Assembly (NCBI GenBank): GCA_021794205.1 | Contig: JAJYRH010000009.1 | Location: 1 to 64,000 of the forward strand | Direction of reading: 5' to 3' | Length of the DNA stretch: 64,000 bases | From: a bacterium | GTDB taxonomy: Bacteria > Vulcanimicrobiota > Vulcanimicrobiia > Vulcanimicrobiales > Vulcanimicrobiaceae | Shown here: positions 35,887 through 44,892 of the stretch, one piece after another | Numbering within the stretch: position 1 is the first letter of the stretch | Layout: every line of letters starts with the position of its first letter | Program-made: the position numbers and the translations under genes | Notes under the pieces: generated by a model | What the model saw: only the letters and a program-made list of their open reading frames with translations | Databases searched by the model: none | Told to the model about the DNA's origin: nothing

Positions 35887-36986
35887 ACGTCCTCACCTTT
35901 AACGCCGGGTCTTCCTCGCTCAAGGTCGGCATCTACGGCGTCGATGGCGAACGTGCACGCCCGCTCTTCGCGCGGACGCTCTCGATGGAGCCGACGGCCG
36001 CCGGCGCGACCGCCGCCGTCGATGCAACGCTCGAGAGCGGGCTCCCAAGCGAGATCGCATTCGATGCAGTCGGGCACCGCATGGTGTTCGGCGGACCCGA
36101 GGATGCGCCGGCGTTCGCATCGCCGGAGCTGTTCAATCGGCTTGCACGCTACGAGCGGCTCGATCCTCTGCACGCGCCCGCTGCGCTCGCGGCACTCCGC
36201 ACGACGCATCAACGCCTCGCACACCTTCCCAACGTCCTTTGCTTCGATACCGCATTTTTTCTCGATCTTCCCGAACGCGCGCGCATCCTTCCGATCGAAA
36301 ATCCCGAACCTCTTTTTTTGCGTCGCTATGGGTTTCACGGCCTCTCCTACGAGTACGTGCGCGCGACGTTAGGGCAGCGACTCGGCAGTCGCGCGATTCT
36401 CGCGCATCTCGGAAGCGGCGCGAGCTTGGCGGCGTTGCAGGATGGGAAGCCGATCGAGAGCACGATGGGCTTTAGCCCGCTCGGAGGGATTCTCATGGCA
36501 ACGCGCCCCGGCGACCTCGACCCCGGCGTCCTACTCTACCTGTTGGAAGAACGACGGCAAAGCCCGGCGCATCTGCGAGAGCTGCTCGAAGAACACAGCG
36601 GGCTACGCGCACTCTCCGGTGGAGAACGAGATCTCCGACGCTTGCTCGAGCGCGCCGACGACCCACGCGCCGTTCTCGCCGTCGACGCATTTTGTTCGTC
36701 GGTGGTAAAAGCGGCCGGCGCGCTCGCGGCGCTCCTCGGTGGGCTCGATACCATGGTCTTTACCGGCGGCGTCGGCGAGCATCTGGCACCGATTCGTTCC
36801 TCCATCGCGGGCAGACTCGCGCTCTTCGGAATGAAGCTCGACGAGGATGCGAACGCGGTCCACGCCGACGTCATCTCCGCGCCCACATCCGCGGTTACCG
36901 TGCGCGTCGTCGCCACCGATGAAAACGCCACGATCGCGCGTGCGACCTCAGCACTCATACACTCCACGGCAGAAAGAACGGGATGA
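35883..36986 (+). CDS. ackA: Acetate kinase
   Basis: A 367-residue kinase of the acetate/butyrate kinase family. The N-terminal phosphate-binding segment [18 protein letters not shown], the [12 protein letters not shown] block, [37 protein letters not shown] and [14 protein letters not shown] are all present. It makes ATP and acetate from acetyl phosphate. GTG 35883 overlaps the phosphoketolase stop (GTGA), and its own stop overlaps ppk2. It is slightly shorter than the usual ~400 residues, but no conserved block is missing. Confidence 0.93.
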   Translation: MNVLTFNAGSSSLKVGIYGVDGERARPLFARTLSMEPTAAGATAAVDATLESGLPSEIAFDAVGHRMVFGGPEDAPAFASPELFNRLARYERLDPLHAPAALAALRTTHQRLAHLPNVLCFDTAFFLDLPERARILPIENPEPLFLRRYGFHGLSYEYVRATLGQRLGSRAILAHLGSGASLAALQDGKPIESTMGFSPLGGILMATRPGDLDPGVLLYLLEERRQSPAHLRELLEEHSGLRALSGGERDLRRLLERADDPRAVLAVDAFCSSVVKAAGALAALLGGLDTMVFTGGVGEHLAPIRSSIAGRLALFGMKLDEDANAVHADVISAPTSAVTVRVVATDENATIARATSALIHSTAERTG

Positions 36987-37864
36987 ATCTCAAACACACG
37001 ACGATCGCTCCCGGTGAATCGGTTGATTTGGAGCGCTACGATCCGGCGGATCGATGCGGCCTCAGTTCGAAGGAGGACTCCGAACAGCTTCTCCAAGCCA
37101 ACATACGAGATCTCACCGCACTCCAGGAAATATTTGCCGCGCGCAAGGAGCGAGCGCTTTTAATCGTCTTGCAGGGAATGGATGCCGCCGGCAAAGATGG
37201 GATCATCAAGCACGTCATGTCCGGCATCAATCCGCAAGGCGTCGACGTGCACGGCTTTCGGCAGCCGTCGGCGATAGAGCTCGCCCACGACTTTCTCTGG
37301 CGCGAGAGCAAGGTTCTGCCGCAGTTCGGACGGATCGGCATCTTCAATCGCTCGTACTACGAAGAAGTATTGGTGGTTCGCGTGAACCGCGCAGCGCTCG
37401 AAGCCGAGGGCGCTCGAGAAGCCGCTGAATCCTGGCACGATCGCTATGAAGATATCAATGCCTTCGAACGCCACCTCGTACGCAACGGTACCATCATCTT
37501 GAAATTCTTTCTCCATCTCTCGAAGGGGGAGCAGCGAAAACGGCTGTTGGCCCGCCTCGACAATCTCGATAAACTCTGGAAGTTCTCCGATGCAGATCTC
37601 GACGCGCACATGCATTGGGATGCCTATCAACGTGCGTACAGCGAGATGCTCGCAGGTACCAGCACGACCTGGGCGCCGTGGCATATCGTTCCCGCCGACA
37701 GGAAATGGGTCTCCCGGGCCGTGGTGGGAGAGATCGTTCTCTCCGCGCTCCGAGATCTACCCGCGGAGTATCCGAAGCCCAGCAAGGAGCGCATCGAAAA
37801 ATCCGCGCTGCTCGCGCGAGCGCTTGAGGGCGAGGCCGAGAAGCGCGAGAAACCTTCCGAATAG
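36983..37864 (+). CDS. ppk2: Polyphosphate kinase 2 family phosphotransferase
   Basis: A 293-residue PPK2. Walker A is GMDAAGKDGIIKHVM, the lid/Walker B region is GRIGIFNRSYYEEVLVVRV, and LKFFLHLSKGEQRKRLLARLD and WDAYQRAYSEML are typical. The subgroup resembles class III, which phosphorylates AMP and ADP from polyphosphate. Its ATG overlaps the acetate kinase stop by 4 bp. In this operon it could regenerate ADP or ATP for the ATPase, or store acetyl-phosphate-derived energy. The substrate direction is inferred. Confidence 0.92.
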   Translation: MNLKHTTIAPGESVDLERYDPADRCGLSSKEDSEQLLQANIRDLTALQEIFAARKERALLIVLQGMDAAGKDGIIKHVMSGINPQGVDVHGFRQPSAIELAHDFLWRESKVLPQFGRIGIFNRSYYEEVLVVRVNRAALEAEGAREAAESWHDRYEDINAFERHLVRNGTIILKFFLHLSKGEQRKRLLARLDNLDKLWKFSDADLDAHMHWDAYQRAYSEMLAGTSTTWAPWHIVPADRKWVSRAVVGEIVLSALRDLPAEYPKPSKERIEKSALLARALEGEAEKREKPSE

Positions 37865-37923
37865 CTTCACGCGATCTTCCCGACGCCATTGCTACTCTAG
37901 AGGTACGAGGAGATACCAGCACC

Positions 37924-38382
37924 ATGTTCACGCATATATTGATGGCTTACGACGGATCCCCCAATGCCGATCACGTTCTCGACGATGCGATCGATATCGC
38001 GGTCGAGCGCAAGGCCAAACTGCTTCTAGCGAACGTCATCGAGGTGCAGCGATATATCGCCCTCGCCGGATATGGAGGGGTCTACTCGCTCGATGCGATC
38101 GACTCCATGCGCGATGGGGCGCAAACGATCCTCAAACAAGCGGCGGCACGCGCCGTTGCTCGTGGCGTGGAAACCGAGACCATCGTCCTCGAAGGCGAGG
38201 CGGTCGATGAAATTCTTCGCGCCGCTCACGATTTCAAATGCGACCTCCTGGCGTTGGGTACGCAAGGGCGGAGCGGTTTGAGCCGGCTCATGCTCGGCAG
38301 CATCGCCGAAGGCGTGCTGCGGCGCTCCGACGTTCCGCTCTACATTCGGCGCGCCTCGCCAAAAGACACGAAGCAGAAATAA
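37924..38382 (+). CDS. Universal stress protein (UspA family)
   Basis: A 152-residue single-domain UspA protein. It begins with FTHILMAYDGSPNADHVLDDA and ends with the ATP-binding motif LGTQGRSGLSRLMLGSIAEGVLRRSDVPL (G-x2-G-x9-G-S). It lies 59 bp after ppk2 on the same strand and is probably co-expressed with the acetyl-phosphate operon. AGGAGATA is upstream of the ATG. UspA proteins in such company often respond to hypoxia or energy shortage; that is inference. A palindrome follows its stop. Confidence 0.92.
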   Translation: MFTHILMAYDGSPNADHVLDDAIDIAVERKAKLLLANVIEVQRYIALAGYGGVYSLDAIDSMRDGAQTILKQAAARAVARGVETETIVLEGEAVDEILRAAHDFKCDLLALGTQGRSGLSRLMLGSIAEGVLRRSDVPLYIRRASPKDTKQK

Positions 38383-38398
38383 CGCGGTAGTACCGCGT
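38382..38398. repeat. 17-bp palindrome after uspA
   Basis: ACGCGGTA-g-TACCGCGT is a perfect 8-bp inverted repeat around one base, directly at the uspA stop and 27 bp before the next gene. No T-run follows. It could be an operator for the downstream gene or a transcript-stabilising hairpin; the sequence does not decide. Confidence 0.4.
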
Positions 38399-38424
38399 CG
38401 ATCTTCATCGAGCACAATGGCTCG

Positions 38425-39009
38425 ATGGACGACGCACTCGCTCTCGCTCGCCGCCTCTGCATCGCCGTCGGGGAACCGGAGAGCGAAGCGGAGATTGCGA
38501 GAACGCTCGCGCGCTTCGGCGCGCCGGCGCTGCGCTTCGCGCGCAAACACCGCATCGCCGTGCGGCCGCTAAGCCCGGGCGAGCGCTTCGATGCCGCCTC
38601 GGCTGCGTTGGTGCGGCTGCGCATCGATGTCGACGCCTGGCCCGCTCCGCCCGCGGGGCTCTTCGTCGTCGAGGAGCGTTGCGTCTATCTTCGTTCGCGC
38701 AGCCCGATGACCGTCGCGCATGAATTCGGCCACGCGCTCGATTGCGCGCTCGGCGGCGGCGTCTACCGGTCGGGAATCGCGCCGGCGGTGCGCGAGGCAT
38801 TCGCGCGCGCGACGCGCTTCGTAACGCCGTACGCAGCGACCGGACTCGACGAATACTTCGCCGAGGGGCTACGTGCGTTCGTCGAGATCAACGATGCGGG
38901 GTCTCCCTGGCCACGCGCGACTCGCGCGCGCCTCGCTACGATCGATCCCGGGCTGCACGCCTATATCGCCGCGCTCTTTCGCGGCGGCTTCGAGGAAGAG
39001 GCTGCCTGA
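38425..39009 (+). CDS. Zincin-like metalloprotease-fold protein
   Basis: A 194-residue protein with a metalloprotease motif: VAHEFGHALDCALGGG (HExxH) near residue 99, and a likely third zinc ligand in DEYFAEGLRAFVE about 40 residues later. The spacing resembles the anthrax lethal factor-like (ATLF) domain. No signal peptide is visible, so it would act in the cytosol unless exported otherwise. An N-terminal helical region is unassigned. It is convergent with the small membrane-protein gene. The substrate is unknown. Confidence 0.6.
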   Translation: MDDALALARRLCIAVGEPESEAEIARTLARFGAPALRFARKHRIAVRPLSPGERFDAASAALVRLRIDVDAWPAPPAGLFVVEERCVYLRSRSPMTVAHEFGHALDCALGGGVYRSGIAPAVREAFARATRFVTPYAATGLDEYFAEGLRAFVEINDAGSPWPRATRARLATIDPGLHAYIAALFRGGFEEEAA

Positions 39010-39018
39010 ATCGGAGCG

Positions 39019-39243
39019 CTAGGCCGCGGCTTTGTCGCGACCGTTCGCGCGGATAAAGCGCCTGGTCGCGCTGCGACGGCGCGCGGAGACGAGGCGCATG
39101 CTGCGGCGGCCGGAGCGACGCGCCTGCTCCCACCACGCACCGATGGAGAGCGCGAGCAGACCGCCGGGTAACAGCATCGTCCAAAGCAACGCAGCGCTCT
39201 GCACTGCGTAGGGATGTGAGGGATGATGTCCGAGGCCGCCCAT
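39019..39243 (-). CDS. Small single-span membrane protein
   Basis: A 74-residue protein with one hydrophobic helix (about residues 17-37) followed by a strongly basic Arg/Ser-rich tail, so the C-terminus should face the cytosol. AAGGAG lies 6 nt before ATG 39243, a strong ribosome site that supports a real gene. No family is recognised. It lies downstream of the DUF347 gene on the same strand, 77 bp away. Confidence 0.6.
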   Translation of the reverse strand: MGGLGHHPSHPYAVQSAALLWTMLLPGGLLALSIGAWWEQARRSGRRSMRLVSARRRSATRRFIRANGRDKAAA

Positions 39244-39320
39244 GACCGCTCCTTATGAATGCTTGGCGTATCAAGCGCATCGTAGCATAGGAGCGGCTCG
39301 CGTGTCAGCCCGCCCGCATG

Positions 39321-40136
39321 CTAAGAACCCGTTACGCCGCCCGCCGTTTCACCGGGCGCGGTGAGCGCCGTCCGCTCGAGATCGCGGCGCGTGCGGGCGA
39401 GATAGAGGACGAACCCGAGGATGCAGATCCCCCATCCGAGGCTCACCAGCCCTTCACCCCAGCCGAGTCCACCCCAACTCTTCGGCTTTCCCATCCAGTC
39501 GGCGAAGGATGCGCCGAGCGGACGCGTTACCACGTAGGCAAACCAGAACGCAAAAATCTCGCTCCAGCCGAACCACCGACGCCCGAAGGTCGGGAGCGCG
39601 ATGAGCGCGGCGAAGAGCAGCCCCGAGGCGAGGTAGCCCCACCCAAGGGTCGTTGCGGTCATATCTCCGCCGGCGGTTCCGAGCGCGAACGTCGCCAGGA
39701 TCGTCGCCCAATAAAAGAGTTCCCGCGAGCCGCCGGTGATGGAGTGAATCGAGAGCGTCCGCTCGCGGCGGTACCACGCGAAGAAGATCAGCGCGAGGAT
39801 GACGGCATAGAAGGCCGTTGAAAAGAGATAGGGGATGCCGAGGACGACGTGGAGCACGTCGGCGGCCATCGTACCGAAGACGCTGACCATTAAGACGGCA
39901 AACCAATACGTCGTCGCAAGATATCGCCGTACGCGCAACTGCACGCCGAGCGCAAGAGCGAACGTTCCGGCAGCAAGGAGCACCGCAAGCACCGGGTTGA
40001 GATGATGGACCAAAAAGTCGGAGCTGGTCTCACCCATGCCCGTCGTAAGAACCTTGAGGATCCAGAAGTAGGGCGTGATCTCCGGAACCTTCGAGTTCGC
40101 GCGCGAGGCTTCACGCGGCGGTGCGGGTATCGCCAT
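39321..40136 (-). CDS. DUF347-type membrane protein (COG4705)
   Basis: A 271-residue membrane protein with about eight segments. It begins KVPEITPYFWILKVLTTGMG then ETSSDFL, the DUF347 repeat signature. Degenerate versions recur in the chain, for example YWATILATFALGTAGGD and WFAYVVTRPLGASFADW. Family members have four such repeats and are of unknown function. No ribosome site is obvious before ATG 40136. A small acidic gene lies 57 bp upstream on the same strand, likely in one transcript. Confidence 0.8.
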   Translation of the reverse strand: MAIPAPPREASRANSKVPEITPYFWILKVLTTGMGETSSDFLVHHLNPVLAVLLAAGTFALALGVQLRVRRYLATTYWFAVLMVSVFGTMAADVLHVVLGIPYLFSTAFYAVILALIFFAWYRRERTLSIHSITGGSRELFYWATILATFALGTAGGDMTATTLGWGYLASGLLFAALIALPTFGRRWFGWSEIFAFWFAYVVTRPLGASFADWMGKPKSWGGLGWGEGLVSLGWGICILGFVLYLARTRRDLERTALTAPGETAGGVTGS

Positions 40137-40193
40137 GGGGCGGGCCGATACCCCGCACCGTCGCGGGGCCCCTTTCGAGGCGCCGCATGCTTC

Positions 40194-40307
40194 TCAGTCC
40201 TCGTCCTCCTCCTCCTCGTCGTCGGAATCGGCGGGCAGGTCCTGGCCTTCGAGGATTGCTGCAACGTTTTCCAGCATCTCGGAGGTCTCGGCAAAAGTGT
40301 CGTTCAT
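40194..40307 (-). CDS. Small acidic protein, 37 residues
   Basis: This gene is too short for default calling. It encodes 37 residues: MNDTFAETSEMLENVAAILE, then GQDLPADSD, then an unbroken acidic tail of Asp and Glu. The first half is a short amphipathic helix. AAGGAGG lies 8 nt upstream of ATG 40307, a near-perfect Shine-Dalgarno, and no competing gene occupies the strand. Its acidity could make it a metal- or protein-binding peptide; no function is known. It is divergent from the MFS transporter gene. Confidence 0.65.
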   Translation of the reverse strand: MNDTFAETSEMLENVAAILEGQDLPADSDDEEEEDED

Positions 40308-40376
40308 GGTGTCGTCCTCCTTACCCGCACGATACCGCTCGCAGATGAAGGTTAGGTAACGGTGGCATTAACAACG

Positions 40377-41867
40377 ATGAACGCAGAAGAGAGCGAGAAC
40401 AAATATCTCGGCATCATCACCTTCACGGTGATGCTCGGGCTCATCATGGCGATTATCGACACCACGATCGTCAACGTCGCCATCGATACCATCGGCGGCA
40501 ACCTCGGCGCATCGGTCGATGAAGTCTCCTGGATTGCGACCGGGTACATTCTCGCCAACGTCATCGTCATGCCGCTCAACGGTTGGCTCACGGCGATGTT
40601 CGGGCGAAAGTTTTTTTATGCCGCTTCGCTCGGGATCTTTACGATCGCGTCGTTTCTCTGCGGCACCGCGCATAGCATCGACGTCCTCATCTTCTATCGC
40701 GTCCTTCAAGGGCTCGGCGGCGGCGCTTTACAACCGACCGCGCAGGCGATTCTTTTCGAATCCTATCCTCCGGCGCGTCGCGGCTTTGCGATGGCGATCT
40801 TCGGGCTCGGCGCTATGGTCGGCCCGGCGGTCGGGCCGACGCTGGGAGGCTATATCGTCGACAACGCGAGCTGGCCGCTGATTTTCTTCATCAATGTACC
40901 GATCGGCATTGCGGCGTTCATTCTGACGCTCGCGTACATTCCCGATTCTTCGCTGCACGAAAAGCCGAAGGGCGGCATCGATTTTCTCGGCCTCGGGCTG
41001 CTGACCGCCGGCCTCGCGTCGCTGCAATACGTTCTCGAACGCGGCGAACATGACGATTGGTTTTCATCGACGACCATCATCACGCTCTCCGCGGTGGCGG
41101 TCATCTCGCTCGCCGTCTTTATCTACAAATCGATACGCGATAAGTATCCACTCGTCGACGTGCACGTCTTCCGAATACCGAGCTTTACGATCGGGAGCAT
41201 CATCGGCGTTATCAGCGGATTCGGTCTCTATGGGACGGCACTAATCTTGCCGCTCTTCTTCCAAACGATGCTGGGTTTCACCGCATTCGATACCGGGCTC
41301 GCACTGATGCCCGGCGCCTTCGCCACCGCGATCTCGATGATGATCGTCGGGCGAATGATCGGCAAGGTCGACCCACGCATCTTGGTCGCGTGCGGCCTGC
41401 TCGTCTTCGGCTATTCGACCTGGATGCTCGGCGATCTCAACGCGATGGCGGGATATTGGGATGTCTTTTGGCCGCGCGTCATCCAAGGCTTCGCGCTCGG
41501 CTTCCTCTTCGTGCCGCTCTCGACGACCTCGCTCGGCGATATTCCGCGACACGAACTCGCCGGCGCGACCGGCGTCTACACGCTCGTGCGCCAGCTGGGG
41601 GGAAGTTTCGGCATCGCGATTCTCACGACGTTGCTCGCGCACGAAGGCGCGATTGCGTGGAACGTGCTCGCAGCGGGCGTCACGCAAACGCACGGGCTCT
41701 CCCGCCTCGCGCTCACCGCGATGGTGGCCCAGCAGAGCACGATGATTGCCTACACCTATCTCTTCCGGCTCACCGCCATCGTCTTCGTCGTCGCAACGCC
41801 ACTCGTGTTCTTTATGAAGGCGAATCCCCCGACCGGCGGCGTTCCGGTCGCCGCGCTCGCCGAGTAA
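40377..41867 (+). CDS. DHA2-family MFS multidrug exporter
   Basis: This ~496-residue exporter has fourteen predicted membrane helices (EmrB/QacA group). Motif D1 appears in MAIIDTTIVNVAIDTIG, motif A in LNGWLTAMFGRKFFY, motif B in FYRVLQGLGGGALQPTAQAI, and motif C in GLGAMVGPAVGPTLGGYIVD. It likely couples proton influx to drug or metabolite export. An alternative GTG start at 40362 would add five residues. There is no adjacent EmrA-type periplasmic adaptor, so it may act alone. The substrate is unknown. Confidence 0.88.
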   Translation: MNAEESENKYLGIITFTVMLGLIMAIIDTTIVNVAIDTIGGNLGASVDEVSWIATGYILANVIVMPLNGWLTAMFGRKFFYAASLGIFTIASFLCGTAHSIDVLIFYRVLQGLGGGALQPTAQAILFESYPPARRGFAMAIFGLGAMVGPAVGPTLGGYIVDNASWPLIFFINVPIGIAAFILTLAYIPDSSLHEKPKGGIDFLGLGLLTAGLASLQYVLERGEHDDWFSSTTIITLSAVAVISLAVFIYKSIRDKYPLVDVHVFRIPSFTIGSIIGVISGFGLYGTALILPLFFQTMLGFTAFDTGLALMPGAFATAISMMIVGRMIGKVDPRILVACGLLVFGYSTWMLGDLNAMAGYWDVFWPRVIQGFALGFLFVPLSTTSLGDIPRHELAGATGVYTLVRQLGGSFGIAILTTLLAHEGAIAWNVLAAGVTQTHGLSRLALTAMVAQQSTMIAYTYLFRLTAIVFVVATPLVFFMKANPPTGGVPVAALAE

Positions 41868-41877
41868 GGAAGGCCGA

Positions 41878-41916
41878 CAAACCGGGCTACTCCGACGAAC
41901 GGCGTAGCCCGGTTTG
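41878..41916. terminator. Strong hairpin after the MFS gene
   Basis: A perfect 13-bp inverted repeat (CAAACCGGGCTAC and its complement) with a 13-nt loop follows the MFS stop by 10 bp. No T-run is present on either side, so it may act as a Rho-assisted or imperfect terminator, or as an mRNA 3' end stabiliser. Confidence 0.5.
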
Positions 41917-41975
41917 CAAGAAACGCGTAAAGTTCGCGGGTATCCCAGCGCTTTCTCAGGATTCCCGGAGGTTTC

Positions 41976-44258
41976 ATGCGTCTCTCTCGGCTTCTTTTTC
42001 CCGCGCTTGCAGCAAGCGCGGTTCTCGTCGCGGCCTGCGGCGGCGGCGGTGGCGGTGGTGGCTTCACGCCGCCGAGCGGTGGCTCCACCCCCATACCCGT
42101 CGTCACCTATCCCCCGAGCATCACGCAGAGCGTCACGCTCGGGGGAAATCCGCAGACGCTCACGTTTCCCGAGATTGCCTCCGGCGCATCCGGTACGGTA
42201 ACGGTACCGGCGACCACCTCGGGCTCCGGCAACACGACCGTCACGGTGGAATCCTCGCTTCCCGTCGGCGCACCGGTGCCTCAGTCGACGAACGTTCGCC
42301 GCCCGAAATCGCTCGGTGCGACGGTCACGCCGCTGCTCTATGCCGTCGTCACGCCGAGTAGCGCGCTCACGTTCGGGAGCACGCCGGCGTTCACATATAC
42401 ATTCCCGGCGGGAACGCTGCAAGGCGACGTCTACGTCGCCTTCTTCGATCCAAGCAATGCCGCGGCGGGTTGGAACGCCGTGGCCGGGCCGATCGCCGCA
42501 AGCGGCAATACGATCTCGCTGCCCTCGCAGTCGATCGCGCCGCCGATCGTGCTCGCCGCGAACGTTTCGTACATCTTCGCGATCGTCGAGAACGGCACGC
42601 CGTTGCCGACGCCGCAACCGAGTACCCCGCCGACGCCCGTGGTAACCCCGACGCCGACGAGTACGGGAACGCCTTACGCGGGTCCGACGGCGACCGCATC
42701 GCCGATCGCCGGCCCCACCTTTGGGCCGAAACTCTATCCCGGCTGGGGACCGCGCGCGGTCGCCGATGGACTGCAATTCCCGGTACAGAGCGGTTTTAAC
42801 GGCTCGGGGCAGACGGTCGCGGTCGTCATCGACTCCGCATTTTCTCCGAGCGATATCTCGTCCTACAATACCTACTTCCGAACCCCGACGACCGGCAGCA
42901 CGATCTCCCAAGTGTCCGTCGACGGCGGCCCGGCCGCGAGCGCCGATAACGGCGAAGCGACGCTCGATATCGAGACGATCTCGGGGCTCGCACCCGGTGC
43001 GAATATCATCGTGTACGAAATTCCGAGCCTTACCGACCAACACATCGTCGATGCGTATAACCGGGCGATTAGCGATGCGAAGGCCTCGGTCGTGAACTCG
43101 TCGTTCTCGGGCTGCGAGGCAAGCGCGGTCTATAACCTCTACCATCCCGTCTTTCAAACCGGAGCGGATCAAGGGATCGCGTTCGTCGCCGCTGCCGGCG
43201 ATACGGGCAACGAGTGCTACGACGGCATCGGGAATACCGTCGGCGTCGGATACCCGGCGAGCGACCCGAATGTTATCGGCGTCGGCGGTACGGAGACGAA
43301 CCTAACCGTCCCCGATCCTATCACCAATGACGTCGCGTGGAACGACTATTCGTGCGGAAGCAGCGGAAGCAGCCAATGCGCGACTGGCGGCGGCGTCTCG
43401 GTAACAGCGACGATTCCGCCGTTCCAAGTCGGACTCACCGGCGAATCCTCGACGACTCAGCGCAACGTTCCCGATCTCGCTCTTCCCGCCGAAGACGTTG
43501 CAGTCTACGATAATGGAGCGTGGGGAGTTGCCGCCGGCACGTCGTGGAGCTCGCCGCAGTACGCGGCGTTGATGGCGGAGATCTACGAGTACTGCAACTT
43601 TTCGGTCTCCTCTGCAACCGTCTCGTTCGATCCCGTGGCACTGCCGTACGCCGCGTACAAGAGTTCGCCCTCGAACTTCATCGACGTCCTCACCGGCAAC
43701 AACCAATTCGCCGGAACGACGCCGTACTTCAGCGCGGGGAGCGGCTACGACAACGTCAGCGGCCTCGGCATCCCGCTCGGCATGCCGATCGCGCATACGC
43801 TCTGCCCGAATCGCGCACCGCTCTCGGCGGGTGCGGGCTTCACGCAGCAGTCCGCTCCGCTCGCATCGCTCGCCACGACGGGTACACGCACGATCGATGC
43901 CGCACCCCATATCGTGGGCCTGATCGACCAGGGCGCACGCATGGCGAATGCGACGACGCGCATCCAACTCGTCCTGCGCCCAACCGGATCGCTCGCAAGC
44001 GATGAAGCGAACGTCGTGAACGCATTGCAACGTGCGGGATTCACGATCGTCCAGCGCTTCCCCGATCGTCTCGTCGTCGACGCAGAGGCGCCGACATCGA
44101 CGGTCGACGCCTACTTTGCAACCTCGATCCACGATGTCATCGAAGGCGGCAACGGTGCGCGGTATACGCCGGTAACGAAAGTGACGCTTCCCGCCGAGAT
44201 CGCACCCTACGTTTCGGGTGCGAGCCTCGACGATCTCGTCACGATGAAAACCCACTAA
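41976..44258 (+). CDS. Sedolisin (S53) family lipoprotein peptidase with C-terminal propeptide-like domain
   Basis: A 760-residue lipoprotein. Signal peptide LLFPALAASAVLVAAC gives Cys21, followed by a Gly stretch. Residues 30-215 form a beta-rich module and 215-250 a Pro/Thr linker. The S53 catalytic domain spans about 255-610. It has Glu327/Asp331 in NGEATLDIETISGLAPG, and nucleophile Ser523 in AGTSWSSPQYAALMAEI. Residues about 650-760 (QLVLRPTGSL, ALQRAGFTIVQRFPDRLVVD, LPAEIAPYVSGASLDDL) look like the pro-kumamolisin domain, which normally lies at the N-terminus. Sedolisins are acid-active serine-carboxyl peptidases, so this one probably works outside the cell. Confidence 0.85.
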   Translation: MRLSRLLFPALAASAVLVAACGGGGGGGGFTPPSGGSTPIPVVTYPPSITQSVTLGGNPQTLTFPEIASGASGTVTVPATTSGSGNTTVTVESSLPVGAPVPQSTNVRRPKSLGATVTPLLYAVVTPSSALTFGSTPAFTYTFPAGTLQGDVYVAFFDPSNAAAGWNAVAGPIAASGNTISLPSQSIAPPIVLAANVSYIFAIVENGTPLPTPQPSTPPTPVVTPTPTSTGTPYAGPTATASPIAGPTFGPKLYPGWGPRAVADGLQFPVQSGFNGSGQTVAVVIDSAFSPSDISSYNTYFRTPTTGSTISQVSVDGGPAASADNGEATLDIETISGLAPGANIIVYEIPSLTDQHIVDAYNRAISDAKASVVNSSFSGCEASAVYNLYHPVFQTGADQGIAFVAAAGDTGNECYDGIGNTVGVGYPASDPNVIGVGGTETNLTVPDPITNDVAWNDYSCGSSGSSQCATGGGVSVTATIPPFQVGLTGESSTTQRNVPDLALPAEDVAVYDNGAWGVAAGTSWSSPQYAALMAEIYEYCNFSVSSATVSFDPVALPYAAYKSSPSNFIDVLTGNNQFAGTTPYFSAGSGYDNVSGLGIPLGMPIAHTLCPNRAPLSAGAGFTQQSAPLASLATTGTRTIDAAPHIVGLIDQGARMANATTRIQLVLRPTGSLASDEANVVNALQRAGFTIVQRFPDRLVVDAEAPTSTVDAYFATSIHDVIEGGNGARYTPVTKVTLPAEIAPYVSGASLDDLVTMKTH

Positions 44259-44297
44259 GCACTCGGCAGGGCGATCTCGCCGAGAATCCAGGAGGAA

Positions 44298-44326
44298 GAG
44301 GCGCCAGGGCGAATCCCAGGCGCCTC
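44298..44326. terminator. Hairpin between the two lipoprotein genes
   Basis: GAGGCGCC and GGCGCCTC form an 8-bp stem around a 13-nt loop in the 90-bp gap after the peptidase stop. No T-run follows. It may reduce read-through into the downstream lipoprotein genes. Confidence 0.45.
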
Positions 44327-44348
44327 TCAGCTTTCCGTCGGAGGCTCC

Positions 44349-44891
44349 ATGCGTTTCTCTCGGCTTCTCTTTCCCGCGCTCGCTGCGAGCGCGCTTTTCA
44401 TCTCAGCCTGCGGCGGAGGCGGGGGTGGTAATCCCTCGCCCCCACCGACCGCGCCGCCGACGGTGACGCCGACGACTCCCCCGCCTCCGCCTCCGACATC
44501 CCCGCCGCCAAGCTCCCCGCCGGGGACGCCAGGCCCAGTTCTCGTGGTTTGGAGCGGCAATTGGCCGCCGACGGGAGGCGCAGTCAATAGTGGCTCGAGC
44601 GCGGGAACTCCCAGTGCGATCGTGCCACCGACGTTGCCCGCCACGATAACGGTCGAAGCAAGTGAGGCGAACTACAGCGGCGCCTTTACCGTAGCGCCCT
44701 CAGGATCGGGCTGCACCAATTTTAACGCCGCCTCGGCAACATTGGCCGCCGGCAGTACCGACACGATAACCGCTGCGACGGGTGCGGCGGGAAACACGTG
44801 CTCGTTCACCTTCACCGGCGCCACCGGCGTCGCGCCCGCGTCGATCACGATAGACGCAACCAACGCCACGCTCTCTGGAGGAGTGCAGTAA
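44349..44891 (+). CDS. Secreted lipoprotein with Pro-rich linker
   Basis: A 180-residue lipoprotein. Its N-terminus (MRFSRLLFPALAASALFISA, Cys21, Gly run) is nearly the same as that of the sedolisin gene upstream, so the two share a recently duplicated leader. Residues 28-60 are Pro/Thr/Ser-rich. The rest is a small beta-rich domain with Ser/Thr/Gly and two Cys (SGCTNF and GNTCSF) that could form a disulfide. No enzymatic motif is seen. The next gene starts 1 bp after its stop. Confidence 0.65.
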   Translation: MRFSRLLFPALAASALFISACGGGGGGNPSPPPTAPPTVTPTTPPPPPPTSPPPSSPPGTPGPVLVVWSGNWPPTGGAVNSGSSAGTPSAIVPPTLPATITVEASEANYSGAFTVAPSGSGCTNFNAASATLAAGSTDTITAATGAAGNTCSFTFTGATGVAPASITIDATNATLSGGVQ

Positions 44892-44892
44892 G

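Noticed and set aside
41241-43172. 643-residue open frame on the minus strand
   Set aside because: It is antisense to the MFS exporter and sedolisin genes, with Arg-rich random-like composition.
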